Assembly: GCA_037440525.1 (NCBI GenBank)
Contig: JBBITW010000202.1
Location: 1 to 6,185, forward strand
Source: JBBITW01 sp037440525
GTDB lineage: Bacteria > Desulfobacterota > BSN033 > UBA1163
Direction of reading: 5' to 3'
DNA: 6,185 nt
How positions within the stretch are numbered: the stretch's first letter is position 1; each line of letters opens with the position of its first letter. Under the pieces are notes generated by a model, which saw only the letters and a list, made by a program, of their open reading frames with translations, was not told the origin of the DNA and did no database searches. Shown piece after piece: positions 6,092 to 6,185 of the stretch. A program made the translations under genes and the position numbers.

Positions 6092-6185
6092 GTCTTTTTA
6101 TAGAGAGCTCTGAAAAAGTATTAAAAATATTCTTATAGACTGGGGAGGTGGGGTGGAAAAGCCTTCGAGCGGATACCGATAATAA
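6092..6185. other. Upstream non-coding stretch with a small palindrome
   Basis: No gene is visible here. An 8-base perfect palindrome AGAGCTCT lies at 6104-6111, about 12 bases upstream of the -35 element, where an activator or repressor half-site could sit. The palindrome is short and could be chance. The far end (6141-6185) is more GC-rich, shows no recognisable motif, and is cut by the window edge. Confidence 0.3.

Overview
The window is a single leftward (minus-strand) operon for a branched-chain amino acid-type (HAAT/Liv) ABC importer followed by an acyl-CoA ligase. Read in the direction of transcription it runs: a promoter-like site (6064-6091) and a strong ribosome binding site; a secreted periplasmic binding protein (4741-6030); the permease LivH (3770-4636); the permease LivM (2467-3486); the ATPase LivG (about 1682-2482), which is broken in the sequence as given; and an AMP-forming acyl/aryl-CoA ligase (23-1651). 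No credible plus-strand gene, RNA gene, CRISPR array or transposase gene is visible. The second ATPase usually found in these systems, LivF, is not in the window. It could lie beyond position 1 or elsewhere in the genome.

How the genes fit together: the binding protein would capture a solute in the periplasm, LivH and LivM form the channel, and LivG (with LivF) would power import. A CoA ligase at the end of the same operon suggests that the imported solute is a carboxylic acid, aromatic or aliphatic, which is trapped as its CoA thioester on entry. It is therefore less likely to be leucine, isoleucine or valine. This is inferred from context. A comparable pairing is known in anaerobic aromatic degraders, for example the hba/bad genes of Rhodopseudomonas palustris.

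The most unusual sequence lies between and inside the genes. A nested palindromic repeat fills most of the 283-base livH-livM gap. A second, unrelated inverted repeat of two 21-base arms (GGGGACAG...CTGTCCCC type) fills the gap between the binding-protein gene and livH. A third inverted repeat lies inside livG itself. LivG is interrupted just before its signature motif by two in-frame TAA codons. Both are explained by two compensating one-base shifts about 15-20 bases apart, so this is either a real lesion or two sequencing/assembly errors.

The organism appears to be a Gram-negative bacterium with a moderately low GC content (low-to-mid 40s percent by eye). The expanded Liv-type transport, the CoA-ligase context and the palindromic repeats resemble uncultured Desulfobacterota (Deltaproteobacteria) or neighbouring phyla. 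This placement is an impression from gene style and was not checked by a search.
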